In this document: piece after piece, positions 6,377 to 6,614 of the stretch
Layout: the number at the start of each line of letters is the position of its first letter
Numbering within the stretch: the stretch's first letter is position 1
Assembly: GCA_039925865.1 (NCBI GenBank)
Contig: JBDSYA010000012.1
Coordinates: 1-6,614, forward strand
Source of the DNA: JBDSYA01 sp039925865
GTDB taxonomy: Bacteria > Bacteroidota > Ignavibacteria > Tepidaquicellales > Tepidaquicellaceae
Reading direction: 5' to 3'
Length of the DNA stretch: 6,614 nucleotides
The notes under the pieces: model-generated
What the model was told of the DNA's origin: nothing
The model's database searches: none
Seen by the model: only the letters and a program-made list of their open reading frames with translations
Program-made: the position numbers and the translations under genes

Positions 6377-6614
6377 ATGGATAAAGTAACAATGAAAAAA
6401 AATAAACACGGGCTGAGTCTGCTGGTATTATTTATAGTATTCCTTTCATTCAATTTTAATGATGATAAGGACGAAATTGAAAAACTTAGAAATTCAGATA
6501 TCACATCTGAAGAAATGTATCAACACATAAAATATTTATCTTCTGATGAAATGGAGGGAAGATTTCCGGGAACAATTGGTGACCGGTTAACTGAAAAATA
6601 CCTCATAAGTGAAT
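6377..6614 (+). CDS. Exported M28-family metallopeptidase (partial, N-terminus only)
   Basis: Seventy-nine residues are visible before the right edge. A basic N-terminus (MKKNKHG from residue 6) is followed by a hydrophobic segment (LSLLVLFIVFLSF), which fits a signal peptide or anchor. After a short acidic linker comes ITSEEMYQHIKYLSSDEMEG, then RFPGTIGDRLTEKYLISE. This closely resembles the opening helix of secreted M28 aminopeptidases (typically ..HVxYLASDELEGRxxGTPG..AAxYIAxxF), in which the zinc-binding core lies further downstream. The metal ligands are therefore not in view and catalytic competence cannot be judged. The first ATG is at 6377, after an in-frame TAA at 6365. The ATG at 6392 (MKKNK) is an equally good start and gives a more typical signal peptide. 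Neither has a Shine-Dalgarno sequence. The strong terminator upstream separates it from the beta-helix gene. Confidence 0.75.
   Translation, partial: MDKVTMKKNKHGLSLLVLFIVFLSFNFNDDKDEIEKLRNSDITSEEMYQHIKYLSSDEMEGRFPGTIGDRLTEKYLISE

Overview
The window looks like chromosomal DNA of an AT-rich bacterium from the Fibrobacteres-Chlorobi-Bacteroidetes group, most likely Ignavibacteria or a close relative. This placement is an inference. It rests on start codons without Shine-Dalgarno sequences, an A/C-rich leader before one start, signal peptides ending in Tyr/Phe-Ser-Gln, and a secreted beta-helix protein ending in a paired dockerin-like calcium module of a type I associate with that group. No RNA gene, mobile element or CRISPR array is visible.

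Layout. Positions 1-2755 (minus strand) hold a two-gene xanthine dehydrogenase operon. The first gene, xdhA, encodes the 2x[2Fe-2S]/FAD subunit and is complete. The second, xdhB, encodes the molybdopterin subunit and runs off the left edge after 440 residues. The two overlap by four bases (ATGA). A 200-base divergent spacer (2756-2955) follows. Next is a plus-strand gene for an exported protein made almost entirely of seven TPR repeats (2956-3801). A 207-base spacer (3802-4008) carries short tandem repeats but no convincing terminator. It leads to a 715-residue secreted beta-helix protein (4009-6156) with two C-terminal calcium-binding loops, closed by a strong intrinsic terminator (6187-6218). 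A second spacer contains a 12-bp palindrome. The right edge cuts a gene for an exported M28-type metallopeptidase (from 6377).

How the genes work together. XdhA and XdhB form one enzyme: electrons from hypoxanthine or xanthine oxidation at the molybdenum site in XdhB pass through the two iron-sulfur clusters to FAD in XdhA. All substrate-pocket residues present in the visible part of XdhB match xanthine dehydrogenase, so purine breakdown or salvage is well supported. The three plus-strand genes all encode exported proteins. They are separated by sizeable gaps and show no evidence of a shared pathway with xdhAB.

No clearly undescribed system is evident. The most interesting item is the beta-helix protein with its dockerin-like pair, which lacks a recognisable type IX secretion sorting domain.
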